Shown here: one piece after another, positions 29,007 through 36,689 of the stretch
How positions within the stretch are numbered: the stretch's first letter is position 1
Layout of the letters: every line of letters begins with the position of its first letter
From: Mariprofundus sp. NF
Lineage (GTDB): Bacteria; Pseudomonadota; Zetaproteobacteria; Mariprofundales; Mariprofundaceae
Direction of reading: 5' to 3'
Length of the DNA stretch: 64,000 nucleotides
Assembly: GCF_013387455.1 (NCBI RefSeq)
Contig: NZ_VWNC01000002.1
Coordinates: 62,001-126,000 of the forward strand
Program-made: the position numbers and the translations under genes
Notes under the pieces: generated by a model
The model's database searches: none
Told to the model about the DNA's origin: nothing
What the model saw: the letters and a program-made list of their open reading frames with translations, nothing else

Positions 29007-29474
29007 TTAATATGCGCGGTGGTGCGTTGGGCCTGCTGCAGTAGGGCTAAGCACCGAACCAGTTCCGGGAAGACCATCAGCACATGTACATGCTGAAATA
29101 CCTGGAGGGCACTCACAACTACCAGTCGATGCGACCGCATCGTCATCGTCACTACTGGCCTGTGAAGTGCTGTCGTCATCGCCACTGCTAATATCAAAAG
29201 TTTCATCGTCATCATCACTCTTGGACTTTGACTTATCGTCATCATCACTCTTGGACTTTGACTTATCGTCATCATCACTCTTGGACTTTGACTTATCGTC
29301 ATCATCACTCTTGGACTTTGACTTATCGTCATCATCGCTCTTGGATTTTGACTTGCTGTCATCATCGCCGGCAGCTGCAACTGGGATATCAAACGTCACA
29401 GTTCCACTCTGAACACTAAATCCAGTCAGCATGAAGAGCGCAGCAAATGCACTATATAGAATTGTCTTTTTCAT
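29007..29474 (-). CDS. Secreted DDDDKSKSKS-repeat protein 3 (CxCPPG module)
   Basis: A 155-residue exported protein starting at 29474 behind GAGGTGACAGG; an open extension to 29675 runs antisense-free into pilX and is not needed. A signal peptide (TILYSAFAALFMLTGFSVQS) precedes the shared mature start GTVTFDIPVAAA. Five KSKSKSDDDD units follow, then an acidic segment DETFDISSGDDDSTSQ and the cysteine module CECPPGISACTCADGLPG. The tail ends GPTHHRAY. It lacks the CHxPPG module present in the other two proteins. The alternating Asp4 and (Lys-Ser)3 blocks make the chain highly charged but near neutral. It is the first of three tandem relatives downstream of pilX. Confidence 0.78.
   Translation of the reverse strand: MKKTILYSAFAALFMLTGFSVQSGTVTFDIPVAAAGDDDSKSKSKSDDDDKSKSKSDDDDKSKSKSDDDDKSKSKSDDDDKSKSKSDDDDETFDISSGDDDSTSQASSDDDDAVASTGSCECPPGISACTCADGLPGTGSVLSPTAAGPTHHRAY
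29203..29370. repeat. 30-bp direct repeat array inside the DDDDKSKSKS gene
   Basis: A 30-base unit encoding DDDDKSKSKS on the minus strand recurs from 29221 at 29251, 29281, 29311 and 29341. Three to four copies are nearly identical and the last is diverged. The period of 30 preserves frame. Confidence 0.9.
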
Positions 29475-29517
29475 AAACCTGTCACCTCGAAAAAAAGCGA
29501 TTATCTCTGTTTTTGTT

Positions 29518-29553
29518 CTGCCGTCAAATTTAACCACAATCAAATTGCGGCAG
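29518..29553. promoter_or_regulatory. Hairpin between pilX and the repeat-protein genes
   Basis: CTGCCG (29518-29523) pairs with CGGCAG (29548-29553), extended inward by imperfect TCAAATTT/CAAATTG pairing. It lies between the pilX stop and the start of the first repeat-protein gene. The downstream minus-strand bases are A-rich rather than T-rich, so it is not a classic terminator; it could affect transcript processing or be an operator. Confidence 0.45.
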
Positions 29554-29587
29554 AATGACGCAACCACACTTTCAGCAAGAATAAGAT

Positions 29588-30571
29588 TTAATAGATAATC
29601 GCACGAATCAGATGGGTTGGTGCACCATTCACGTAACCGATGGCATAAGCTGCCACCCTGTATGGTGGATCCCACGCACCAGCGACAACCTGGCCATCGA
29701 GCCAGAGTCCTGAATTGGCATCACAGGCCCTCGAATTAGCAGTCGATGGCGATCCATCACACGGGCAGCCTGCACCAAGTGCTGTGCAAGCATCCACTGC
29801 CGATTCAGTTGCCCCCGGTTGTAGTGGAAATATTTCAATATCTGAATCAATTTCAGTTTTATCAGCTGCCGTAAGCCAGACAATAGCGCCATTATTGGGG
29901 ATATCTTCACCAACAATCGGACCAACGGTGGTAGTGGTCGGACTCCGGTGTGGCAGCTGTGGTATCGATGCTGTAATTGTGCCATTGTCAGCGATCTCCA
30001 GCTTGATATAACGCGGCAAAAGCGTACTGATATTAAACATCGTGGGCTGTGCTGCAATGAGCCTGTTATCTGTGGGGGCCAGCTGCACATTAATGCAATT
30101 GGGATAGGTTAGAGCCACCCCTGCTCCGGGATCAGGTTCAGAGTTGAAACAGATGGCGCGATTTGCCAAAGGGGTGTTGTCAAAATAGACAACCTGGCCA
30201 GCCAAGCCTGCTGCAGCTGTATCACTGATTGCTGTTGGCCCGGGATCGGAGAGGTAAGCATTCATCTCACTCATATCACCGGCAGTGTCGGCTGCAGGAG
30301 GTGTTGGGTCACCAAATGCTGCATGCCTGTAACTTCCAGCTGTATACGGAAAGTTGTCAAAATCTGCATCATTATGAAATGCCCAGTTGATATAGTTAAT
30401 CGCCGTTTCCGCATAATAGTAGGCTTCAGTTGAGCTCTGCGCAGAAGAGCTGGTCTGCGTTGCTGTGCGGCCGGTAAAGAACATTGCCAAAGACATGAGT
30501 GTCAGCAGACTCAACATGATCAGGGAAGTAATGAGAACAAAGCCCTTCTGATGATTCACTGTGGAGATCAT
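29588..30571 (-). CDS. pilX: Minor pilin assembly protein PilX
   Basis: A 327-residue PilX-type minor pilin. A short leader ending QKG precedes the hydrophobic FVLITSLIMLSLLTLMSLAMF segment with threonine/serine in place of Glu at +5, as in PilX/GspK-like proteins. The next segment, STEAYYYAETAINYINWAF, is the usual PilX helix. The large C-terminal domain contains a cysteine-rich loop (CTALGAGCPCDG) and ends in YAIGYVNGAPTHLIRAIIY. It is the last gene of the fimT-pilV-pilW-pilX operon, starting 1 base after the pilW stop. PilY1, which commonly follows, is not present. Confidence 0.85.
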   Translation of the reverse strand: MISTVNHQKGFVLITSLIMLSLLTLMSLAMFFTGRTATQTSSSAQSSTEAYYYAETAINYINWAFHNDADFDNFPYTAGSYRHAAFGDPTPPAADTAGDMSEMNAYLSDPGPTAISDTAAAGLAGQVVYFDNTPLANRAICFNSEPDPGAGVALTYPNCINVQLAPTDNRLIAAQPTMFNISTLLPRYIKLEIADNGTITASIPQLPHRSPTTTTVGPIVGEDIPNNGAIVWLTAADKTEIDSDIEIFPLQPGATESAVDACTALGAGCPCDGSPSTANSRACDANSGLWLDGQVVAGAWDPPYRVAAYAIGYVNGAPTHLIRAIIY

Positions 30572-30572
30572 A

Positions 30573-31130
30573 TTAGTTCCTCGGCCATGTATTGAACTGC
30601 AGGCTCAACTCTCTGGTCTGTTTGTTCTCATTAAGATACTCGGCAACCAGTGTCACAACCCAGATCCCGGTGGCACTGGAAGCGGTTAGTCCGGTTGCAC
30701 TCATGTCCCGGATCAGTTCCTGACAACCACCGGCGATATTCGGCTGATCCCAGCAGATATAGGGCGTTGGCTTGCCTCCTCCAACATTGGCAGCATTCAT
30801 ACGGAAAGCGCCGTTGGTTGCGTCCACCGTGTCACAGGTACCCAGAGCAACCACGCTATCCAGTGGTTGATAGATAATCTGATTGTTCGTGCCATCCCAG
30901 CAGATATCCTGACCACCCCTCAGCTCCGCCTGCATCAGATGGGATACAAGATAGAGATCAGCCATGCGCTCCCCCCTTGAGGTTACGGCTCGCGAAGCAT
31001 CGTTCATGGAAACAAACATCATGGTTAAACCGGCCAGTATGATCAGCCCCATCGCCATGCCGATCATCATCTCAATCAGGGTAAATCCTGCTTCATCAGA
31101 CAAGGTCATATCCACGCGATCACTTATCAT
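30573..31130 (-). CDS. pilW: Minor pilin PilW
   Basis: A 185-residue minor pilin. The prepilin motif AGFTLIEMMIGMAMGLIILAG follows a 14-residue leader, with Gly-1 and Glu+5 conserved. SRGERMADLYLVSHLMQAELR is characteristic of PilW. Four later cysteines (in ICWDG, GTCD, ICWDQ, GGCQ) likely form disulfides in the globular head. It overlaps pilV by 4 bases. PilW helps prime pilus assembly together with PilV, PilX and FimT/FimU. Confidence 0.87.
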   Translation of the reverse strand: MISDRVDMTLSDEAGFTLIEMMIGMAMGLIILAGLTMMFVSMNDASRAVTSRGERMADLYLVSHLMQAELRGGQDICWDGTNNQIIYQPLDSVVALGTCDTVDATNGAFRMNAANVGGGKPTPYICWDQPNIAGGCQELIRDMSATGLTASSATGIWVVTLVAEYLNENKQTRELSLQFNTWPRN

Positions 31131-31651
31131 GGCATCTTCGTCATATGGGTAAGGAATACGGATCGTGAGTTGCCCTTATTCAACCACGACACGGTCACCA
31201 CCTTTGTCCACGGGGTAATAGTACCAACCATATCCCTTACACCCACAGCACCATTATTGTTAATACCTGCAAAGCTATTGTTTGGAAGTGACGGCAAGGG
31301 TGCCTGAGCAACGGATCTGTTTACTACTATGGTGTAGCTTATGCCAATACCTGCATCCGGCGTACAGCTAACGGTTACCGGATACCCTGCCGGGTCGGCT
31401 CCCAGAGTAGTCAACCCACAAGTGCCGACGGCAATACTTGGTGGCCGATCATTCGCGTCATTCTGCCAGAACTCCAGAACCTGCTCAGCCAGATGTACCG
31501 CTGTCAGTCGCTCCCGTGAAACCTGGCCGCTACCCATAATGGAGATACCGAAGCCACCGAGTGCCAGCACGCCAACTGAGACAATGACCAGCGCCACCAA
31601 GATCTCAATCAGTGTAAAACCTCGCTCAGAATGCATGCTATTCAATATCAT
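31127..31651 (-). CDS. pilV: Minor pilin PilV
   Basis: A 174-residue minor pilin. The leader SERG precedes FTLIEILVALVIVSVGVLALGG, the PilV/GspI-type N-terminal helix with a glycine-leucine rich pattern. AVHLAEQVLEFWQND is the expected following helix, and two cysteines (GTCG, VSCT) lie in the globular part. It overlaps both fimT and pilW by 4 bases, so the operon is translationally coupled throughout. Confidence 0.87.
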   Translation of the reverse strand: MILNSMHSERGFTLIEILVALVIVSVGVLALGGFGISIMGSGQVSRERLTAVHLAEQVLEFWQNDANDRPPSIAVGTCGLTTLGADPAGYPVTVSCTPDAGIGISYTIVVNRSVAQAPLPSLPNNSFAGINNNGAVGVRDMVGTITPWTKVVTVSWLNKGNSRSVFLTHMTKMP

Positions 31652-32145
31652 TGGAAGTATGCCCTGCCGACTATATTAATAGTAATTTGATTGCTCTGAG
31701 CACCAGCCTGAAGAGTCATATTACCAAAATTCACGGTTCCCCGACTGTTAAATGTCCGATCAGTCGGAACCGCTGTAAAAGCCGCGGAGCCAAACTGAGT
31801 TAAATCCATCTGAAGGTTCCGGCAGGTGCCACAAGCGCCAGTGTCGTAGGTGTAAGCCGTGGTTGAGGTGAAATCAATTGTCACACTCCTGTTCTCCGCG
31901 ATAGCGGTCACCCGCGCCTGTTTCAGATGGGACATCAATGTTTGAGTTGCACTGCGAACTGCCTGCCTGTCTCGCCATTCGGAAAAGGCGGGGATCGCAA
32001 TCGTGCTCATCACGCCAATAATGACAACGACAATCATCACTTCGATCAGCGTGAAACCGCGCTGTTTTGACGAGCAAGAGAGAGGCGTAAAAACTCCGGC
32101 TTGCCTGAGCCGTGTGCTTCCGCTTGAATTCGGGTCAATGCGCAT
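31648..32145 (-). CDS. GspH/FimT-type minor pilin
   Basis: A 165-residue pseudopilin of the FimT/FimU group. The prepilin motif is RGFTLIEVMIVVVIIGVMST, followed by IPAFSEWRDRQAVRSATQTL and the GspH-like beta domain with a cysteine pair (GACGTC). The nearest start is the ATG at 32145, which gives an unusually long leader of about 30 residues before the cleavage glycine; further ATGs at 32154 and upstream make it longer still. The start codon overlaps the divergent mrcA start. It is the first gene of the minor pilin operon. Confidence 0.83.
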   Translation of the reverse strand: MRIDPNSSGSTRLRQAGVFTPLSCSSKQRGFTLIEVMIVVVIIGVMSTIAIPAFSEWRDRQAVRSATQTLMSHLKQARVTAIAENRSVTIDFTSTTAYTYDTGACGTCRNLQMDLTQFGSAAFTAVPTDRTFNSRGTVNFGNMTLQAGAQSNQITINIVGRAYFQ

Positions 32146-34546
32146 CCTATCCATTATCGCGAAAATCCTTATCTCCTTGAGCCTGCTAGCTGTGATGGGC
32201 ATCACAATAGGTTATCTTCTCTTCTCCAGCAACCTGCCTAAACTTACCGCACTCTCCGACTACCAGCCACCACTGGTATCCCGTGTTTATAACAGTGACG
32301 GTGAACTGATCGCCGAATATGCCGACGAACACCGTATCCTGACGCCATTTAATCAGATTCCGAAGATGCTCACTCAGGCATTCCTTGCCGCTGAAGACCA
32401 GCAGTTTTACGAACATCCCGGCATCAATCCTGCCCGCATCCTCTCCGCGGCACTGGCTAATTTGCGTGCAGGCCACACTGTGCAGGGCGGCTCAACCATT
32501 ACCCAGCAGGTGGCAAAAAACTTCCTGCTCACCTCAGAGCGCTCCTACACCCGCAAAATCCGTGAAGCGATCCTCGCCTATCGTATTGAAAAATCGTTCT
32601 CCAAAGATGATATCCTCTACCTCTATCTGAATCAGATCTATCTCGGACGCGGCTCTTATGGTGTCGCATCTGCTGCATGGCGCTACTTTCACAAACCGCT
32701 GAATGAATTGACACTGGCTGAGTGTGCCACCATTGCCGGTATGCCGAAATCTCCGGGTAGATATGCACCGCACATCAATCCTGAAAAAGCGACGCAACGA
32801 CGCAATACTGTGTTGCACCTGATGCAGAACAGCGGCTTTGCCAGCCAGATCGAAGTTGAAATGGCAACGCGCGAGCCGATGATCGTTACTGATCTGGAAG
32901 CGCCAAAACTCAATGACGCTTATGCCGATCTGGTCGTGCGTCAGCTGACTGAACGTTTCGGATTGAAAACCCTGCGCAGGCAGGGGCTGACGATTATCGT
33001 ACCGTTTGATCCGATAGCACAGAATGCAGCCATCCGCGCAGTGCGTCACGGTGTGCTCGATATCGAACAGCGCCAACACTACCGCTACCCGGTCAACCAC
33101 CCTTCCGAAACCTGGATGGCACTGCTGGAGAGTTGGAAGAAAGTCCGCGAGGGCAAACCTGTTGCTCCGGCCACAGATGAGATCATTCCGGCACTGGTAA
33201 CCAAGGTAGCGCGCAATGGTGATTTGACTGTTAATGATGGCAGAAACCTTTGGAAGCTAAGTAAACCTGGCTGGGGCTGGAAGCCGATTTCTGAATACAA
33301 AAAAGAGGGTGCAACTGAAGAGCAACTGGCTGAACTGCAAAAACACCCCCGCAGATGGATCAAGGGCGATGAGATCCGATTGCAGGGGACAGCCAAGCAA
33401 GGCGTTCGTCTTGCGCAGGAGCCATCGATTGAATCCTCCCTCTACGCCATCGACATGGAACGCGGCACGGTGCTGGCACGTGTTGGCGGTTATGATTACC
33501 AGACAGCCGGCTTTGATCGCGTGCATCAGGCGATGCGCCAGCCGGGCAGTGCATTCAAACCGCTCCTCTACACCTCAGCCCTGACCAGCGGCTCAACCCC
33601 TGCCACCATTGTCATGGATACACCTGTGGTGTTCGACAGCAGTACCAGTGATGATTTCTGGCGTCCTGAAAACTATAAAGACAAGTTTGCCGGCCCTGTT
33701 CCACTGCGCAATGCACTGGAGCATTCGCGCAATCTCGCCTCGATCAAGGTGTTGCAGAATGTCGGTATCAGACGTTTTCTTAATGATCTCGAACTCTACC
33801 CGCTGGAGCGAAAGTTCCCGCCCCAGCTGGCACTGGCACTCGGTGCAACCGAGGTCTCCCTTGAAGCTCTCACCAACTCCTACACCGTCATGGCCGATCA
33901 GGGTCAGAAGTGGACACCCGTCTCCATTCAGCAGGTGCAGGATCGCACCGGCAATACCCTGCACCGATCTGTGTCAGGCAATCGCTGTCAGGTCTGCCAT
34001 GTTGATCCGGTTATGTCGGCCAGCGACAGCATGCGCCCTGCCCAGCGCGTACTCGATCCTGTTGATAGTTTCCTGATCACCAACATCATGAAAGGTGTTG
34101 TCGAACGCGGCACAGGCCGCCGTGCCCGCGCCCTCAACCGTCCGGCCGCAGGCAAAACCGGCACCACCAACAAACAGGTTGATGCCTGGTTTATGGGTTA
34201 TACACCACAGGTACTTACCGGCGTCTGGTCAGGACGCGATACACCAACGCCGATGGGCCGTAGTGAAACCGGCGCCAGAGCCGCCCTGCCAACATGGTTG
34301 GAATCGATGCAGGCCTTCCACAAAGGGCGTCCCGTCGTGGACTTCACGCCACCTGAAGGTATTGAGTGGGTTGTCATTGATGATAAAACCGGACTACTGC
34401 CCGGCCCTGATAGTGAAGAGGTGTTTCTGGAAGCCTTCCGTAGCGGCACTGCGCCAACTGAAGAGACACCTGCGTTAGAGGGGAGTGATGCAGATCAGAA
34501 TCAGCCGCCCAAAGAGGATACCGGTTTCTTCGGTCTGGGCCTCTAA
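32138..34546 (+). CDS. mrcA: Penicillin-binding protein 1A
   Basis: Bifunctional peptidoglycan glycosyltransferase/transpeptidase anchored in the inner membrane. From the ATG at 32138 it has 802 residues: N-terminal TM helix (about 10-30), GT51 glycosyltransferase domain (EDQQFYEHPGI, GGSTITQQVAKNF), an OB-like insert, then the transpeptidase domain with SxxK in PGSAFKP, SxN in HSRNLAS and KTGTTN. A longer frame from 32003 is antisense to fimT and is rejected. The start has no obvious Shine-Dalgarno and overlaps the fimT start on the other strand. An acidic Pro/Glu-rich C-terminal tail follows the catalytic domain. Confidence 0.95.
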   Translation: MRILSIIAKILISLSLLAVMGITIGYLLFSSNLPKLTALSDYQPPLVSRVYNSDGELIAEYADEHRILTPFNQIPKMLTQAFLAAEDQQFYEHPGINPARILSAALANLRAGHTVQGGSTITQQVAKNFLLTSERSYTRKIREAILAYRIEKSFSKDDILYLYLNQIYLGRGSYGVASAAWRYFHKPLNELTLAECATIAGMPKSPGRYAPHINPEKATQRRNTVLHLMQNSGFASQIEVEMATREPMIVTDLEAPKLNDAYADLVVRQLTERFGLKTLRRQGLTIIVPFDPIAQNAAIRAVRHGVLDIEQRQHYRYPVNHPSETWMALLESWKKVREGKPVAPATDEIIPALVTKVARNGDLTVNDGRNLWKLSKPGWGWKPISEYKKEGATEEQLAELQKHPRRWIKGDEIRLQGTAKQGVRLAQEPSIESSLYAIDMERGTVLARVGGYDYQTAGFDRVHQAMRQPGSAFKPLLYTSALTSGSTPATIVMDTPVVFDSSTSDDFWRPENYKDKFAGPVPLRNALEHSRNLASIKVLQNVGIRRFLNDLELYPLERKFPPQLALALGATEVSLEALTNSYTVMADQGQKWTPVSIQQVQDRTGNTLHRSVSGNRCQVCHVDPVMSASDSMRPAQRVLDPVDSFLITNIMKGVVERGTGRRARALNRPAAGKTGTTNKQVDAWFMGYTPQVLTGVWSGRDTPTPMGRSETGARAALPTWLESMQAFHKGRPVVDFTPPEGIEWVVIDDKTGLLPGPDSEEVFLEAFRSGTAPTEETPALEGSDADQNQPPKEDTGFFGLGL

Positions 34547-34617
34547 CCCCTCACCCCTCACACTCCAGGCAATTCACCAGCAAGTAACGGCAATCCCGTT
34601 GCGCGATAGCTCTTAAA

Positions 34618-34950
34618 TTAAATCCGATTCACCTTCGCTGCCATGATAAAATCATTCTCATGCAGACCGCCGATTTTATGGGTGTAAAAGGTGATCGTGC
34701 AATACCCCCAACCATAAGCAATGTCAGGGTGATGTCCCTCTTCCTCTGAGACTTCGCCAACCGTAACTGCAAACAGCTGCGCATCGACAAAACTTTTAAA
34801 TGTGAAGGAGCGGCGCAACTGCCTGGCATCATCAGAGAGCTGCCAGCCGGGAACATCGATCAGCAACTGCTCGGCCGCTTCTCTGCCCATAGGGGCTATG
34901 CCACCCTGACAGGGGACGCAGCGCTTATCCTGCAGTTGGCTCAAGCGCAC
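34618..34950 (-). CDS. phhB: Pterin-4a-carbinolamine dehydratase
   Basis: A 110-residue PCD/DCoH protein that dehydrates 4a-hydroxytetrahydropterin. The catalytic EEGHHPDI motif (His-His-Pro) and the C-terminal THKIGGLHENDFIMA are clear. The start is a GTG that overlaps the end of cimA by 10 bases. No phenylalanine hydroxylase is in the window, so in this genome it may serve another pterin-dependent step. Confidence 0.92.
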   Translation of the reverse strand: MRLSQLQDKRCVPCQGGIAPMGREAAEQLLIDVPGWQLSDDARQLRRSFTFKSFVDAQLFAVTVGEVSEEEGHHPDIAYGWGYCTITFYTHKIGGLHENDFIMAAKVNRI

Positions 34951-36554
34951 GTCTCATCAGGCGGCGGCACCTGATCAATCACCAGTTTGTACTCAATGGC
35001 ATCATTAAGCGCCCGGTAGGCCGCTTCCAGCACATCGGTAGAGACACCAACGGTACTCCACTTACGATGGCCATCACTCGATTCGATCAACACACGCACC
35101 ATCGCCCCGGTAGCCTGCCGGGTCGAAAGTACGCGCACCTTAAAGTCACTTAACTGCATGGAGCAGAGCCCCGGATAGGCATCAACCAGTGCTGCCCTCA
35201 GCGCTTTATCCATGGCATTGACCGGGCCGTTACCAAGAGCTGCTGCATGCACCAGTTTGCCACCCACACGCACCTGCACGGTAGCCTCCGCCTCAGGCAC
35301 GTCATGGTGTCCCCGTTTCTCGTCATAAACACGAAAACGCACCAGCTCGAAATGGCGCTTAAAGCGACCCATCGCACGGCGCAGCAGCAACTGAAATGAG
35401 GCATCGGCACCCTCAAAGGCGTAACCGGCCGCCTCCAACTCTTTAATGCGTTTCACCGCTTCGGCCACGCCGGGATCATCGGCCGCAAGCCCCGCCTCCG
35501 GCTCAAGCATCTGCATTTTACTCAGGATATTACTGCGTCCGGCCTGATCGGAGACCAATACACGCTGCTCATTGCCCACCACTCCCGGATCAATATGTTC
35601 ATAGAGACTGCTCTGCTTGCGGATCGCCGAGACATGGATGCCACCCTTGTGGGCAAAGGCATTCTGGCCAATAAACGGTTGATGTTTCCATGGTAGACGA
35701 TTGGCCATCTCATTAACAAAACTGGAGAGCGAAAAAAGCTGTTTCAGTTCATCATCGGAGACATCACAATCGATATTCAGTTTAAGTTTCAAAATGGGAA
35801 TCACCGAAATCAGGTTAGTATTGCCACAGCGTTCGCCAATACCGTTAATGGTTCCCTGCACCTGTCTGGCCCCCGCCTGCACAGCAGCAATCGCATTGGA
35901 TACGCCCAGCTCACTGTCGTTATGGGCGTGGATACCAACAGTGGTATCGGGGAAACGGGCCACAACCTCTCTCACGACATCAAAAACACGAGATGAGACT
36001 GAGCCGCCATTGGTATCACAGAGAACCAGAGCATCCGCTCCACCATCGGCAGCAGCCTGCAGTACCTGCATGGCGTATTCCGGATTGGCTGCATAACCGT
36101 CGAAGAAGTGTTCAGCATCAAACATTACCACGCCGAGGTGCTGTTTCAGGTAGGCAACGGAGCCTGAAACCAGCTCCAGATTCTCCTGCAGTGAAATGCC
36201 GAGCGCTTTTGTGGCATGGATATCCCAACTTTTACCGAAGATACAGGCTGCATCAGCACCCGATGCCACAAGATTATTCAACCCGCGATCTTTTTCTGCA
36301 GCATGACCGGGACGCGCTGTCGAACCGAATGCCACCAGTGAACTGTTGGGCCAGTCTCGCTTCCGCATCTGTTCAAAGAAGAGATCATCCTTGGGACTGG
36401 CACCGGGCCAGCCGCCTTCAATCCAGTCCATGCCGAATTCGGCAAGACGATTGGCAATGCGCATCTTATCCTCAACGGAAAAAGAGATGCCCGCAGTCTG
36501 GGCGCCGTCGCGAAGTGTAGTGTCGAAGAGTTCAACCTGCTGAGTAGCTTTCAT
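34941..36554 (-). CDS. cimA: (R)-citramalate synthase
   Basis: LeuA-family condensing enzyme that joins acetyl-CoA and pyruvate into citramalate, the threonine-independent entry to isoleucine. From the ATG at 36554 it has 537 residues: TIM barrel with FDTTLRDGAQTAG, metal-binding HxH in VGIHAHNDSELG and NGIGERCGN, followed by the LeuA-type regulatory domain at the C-terminus (allosteric feedback region). Length and the EGGWPGASPKD segment separate it from isopropylmalate synthase and homocitrate synthase. It overlaps phhB and is divergent from the quinone oxidoreductase. Confidence 0.92.
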   Translation of the reverse strand: MKATQQVELFDTTLRDGAQTAGISFSVEDKMRIANRLAEFGMDWIEGGWPGASPKDDLFFEQMRKRDWPNSSLVAFGSTARPGHAAEKDRGLNNLVASGADAACIFGKSWDIHATKALGISLQENLELVSGSVAYLKQHLGVVMFDAEHFFDGYAANPEYAMQVLQAAADGGADALVLCDTNGGSVSSRVFDVVREVVARFPDTTVGIHAHNDSELGVSNAIAAVQAGARQVQGTINGIGERCGNTNLISVIPILKLKLNIDCDVSDDELKQLFSLSSFVNEMANRLPWKHQPFIGQNAFAHKGGIHVSAIRKQSSLYEHIDPGVVGNEQRVLVSDQAGRSNILSKMQMLEPEAGLAADDPGVAEAVKRIKELEAAGYAFEGADASFQLLLRRAMGRFKRHFELVRFRVYDEKRGHHDVPEAEATVQVRVGGKLVHAAALGNGPVNAMDKALRAALVDAYPGLCSMQLSDFKVRVLSTRQATGAMVRVLIESSDGHRKWSTVGVSTDVLEAAYRALNDAIEYKLVIDQVPPPDETCA

Positions 36555-36689
36555 GTAGAGTGCCTTTGCCTGCAATGGAGGAGCGCGCAATTTTAGACCT
36601 GCTGCGATCAAATGTCAGTGGCTTTCCATATTCAATGAACTATGCTGGAATTTGTACATCACAGATCACCACCGGAGAGGAGAGAAATC

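Noticed and set aside
32003-32137. N-terminal extension of mrcA to an ATG at 32003
   Set aside because: The extra 45 residues are antisense to the fimT prepilin helix and do not resemble PBP1A, whose TM segment begins right after the 32138 ATG.
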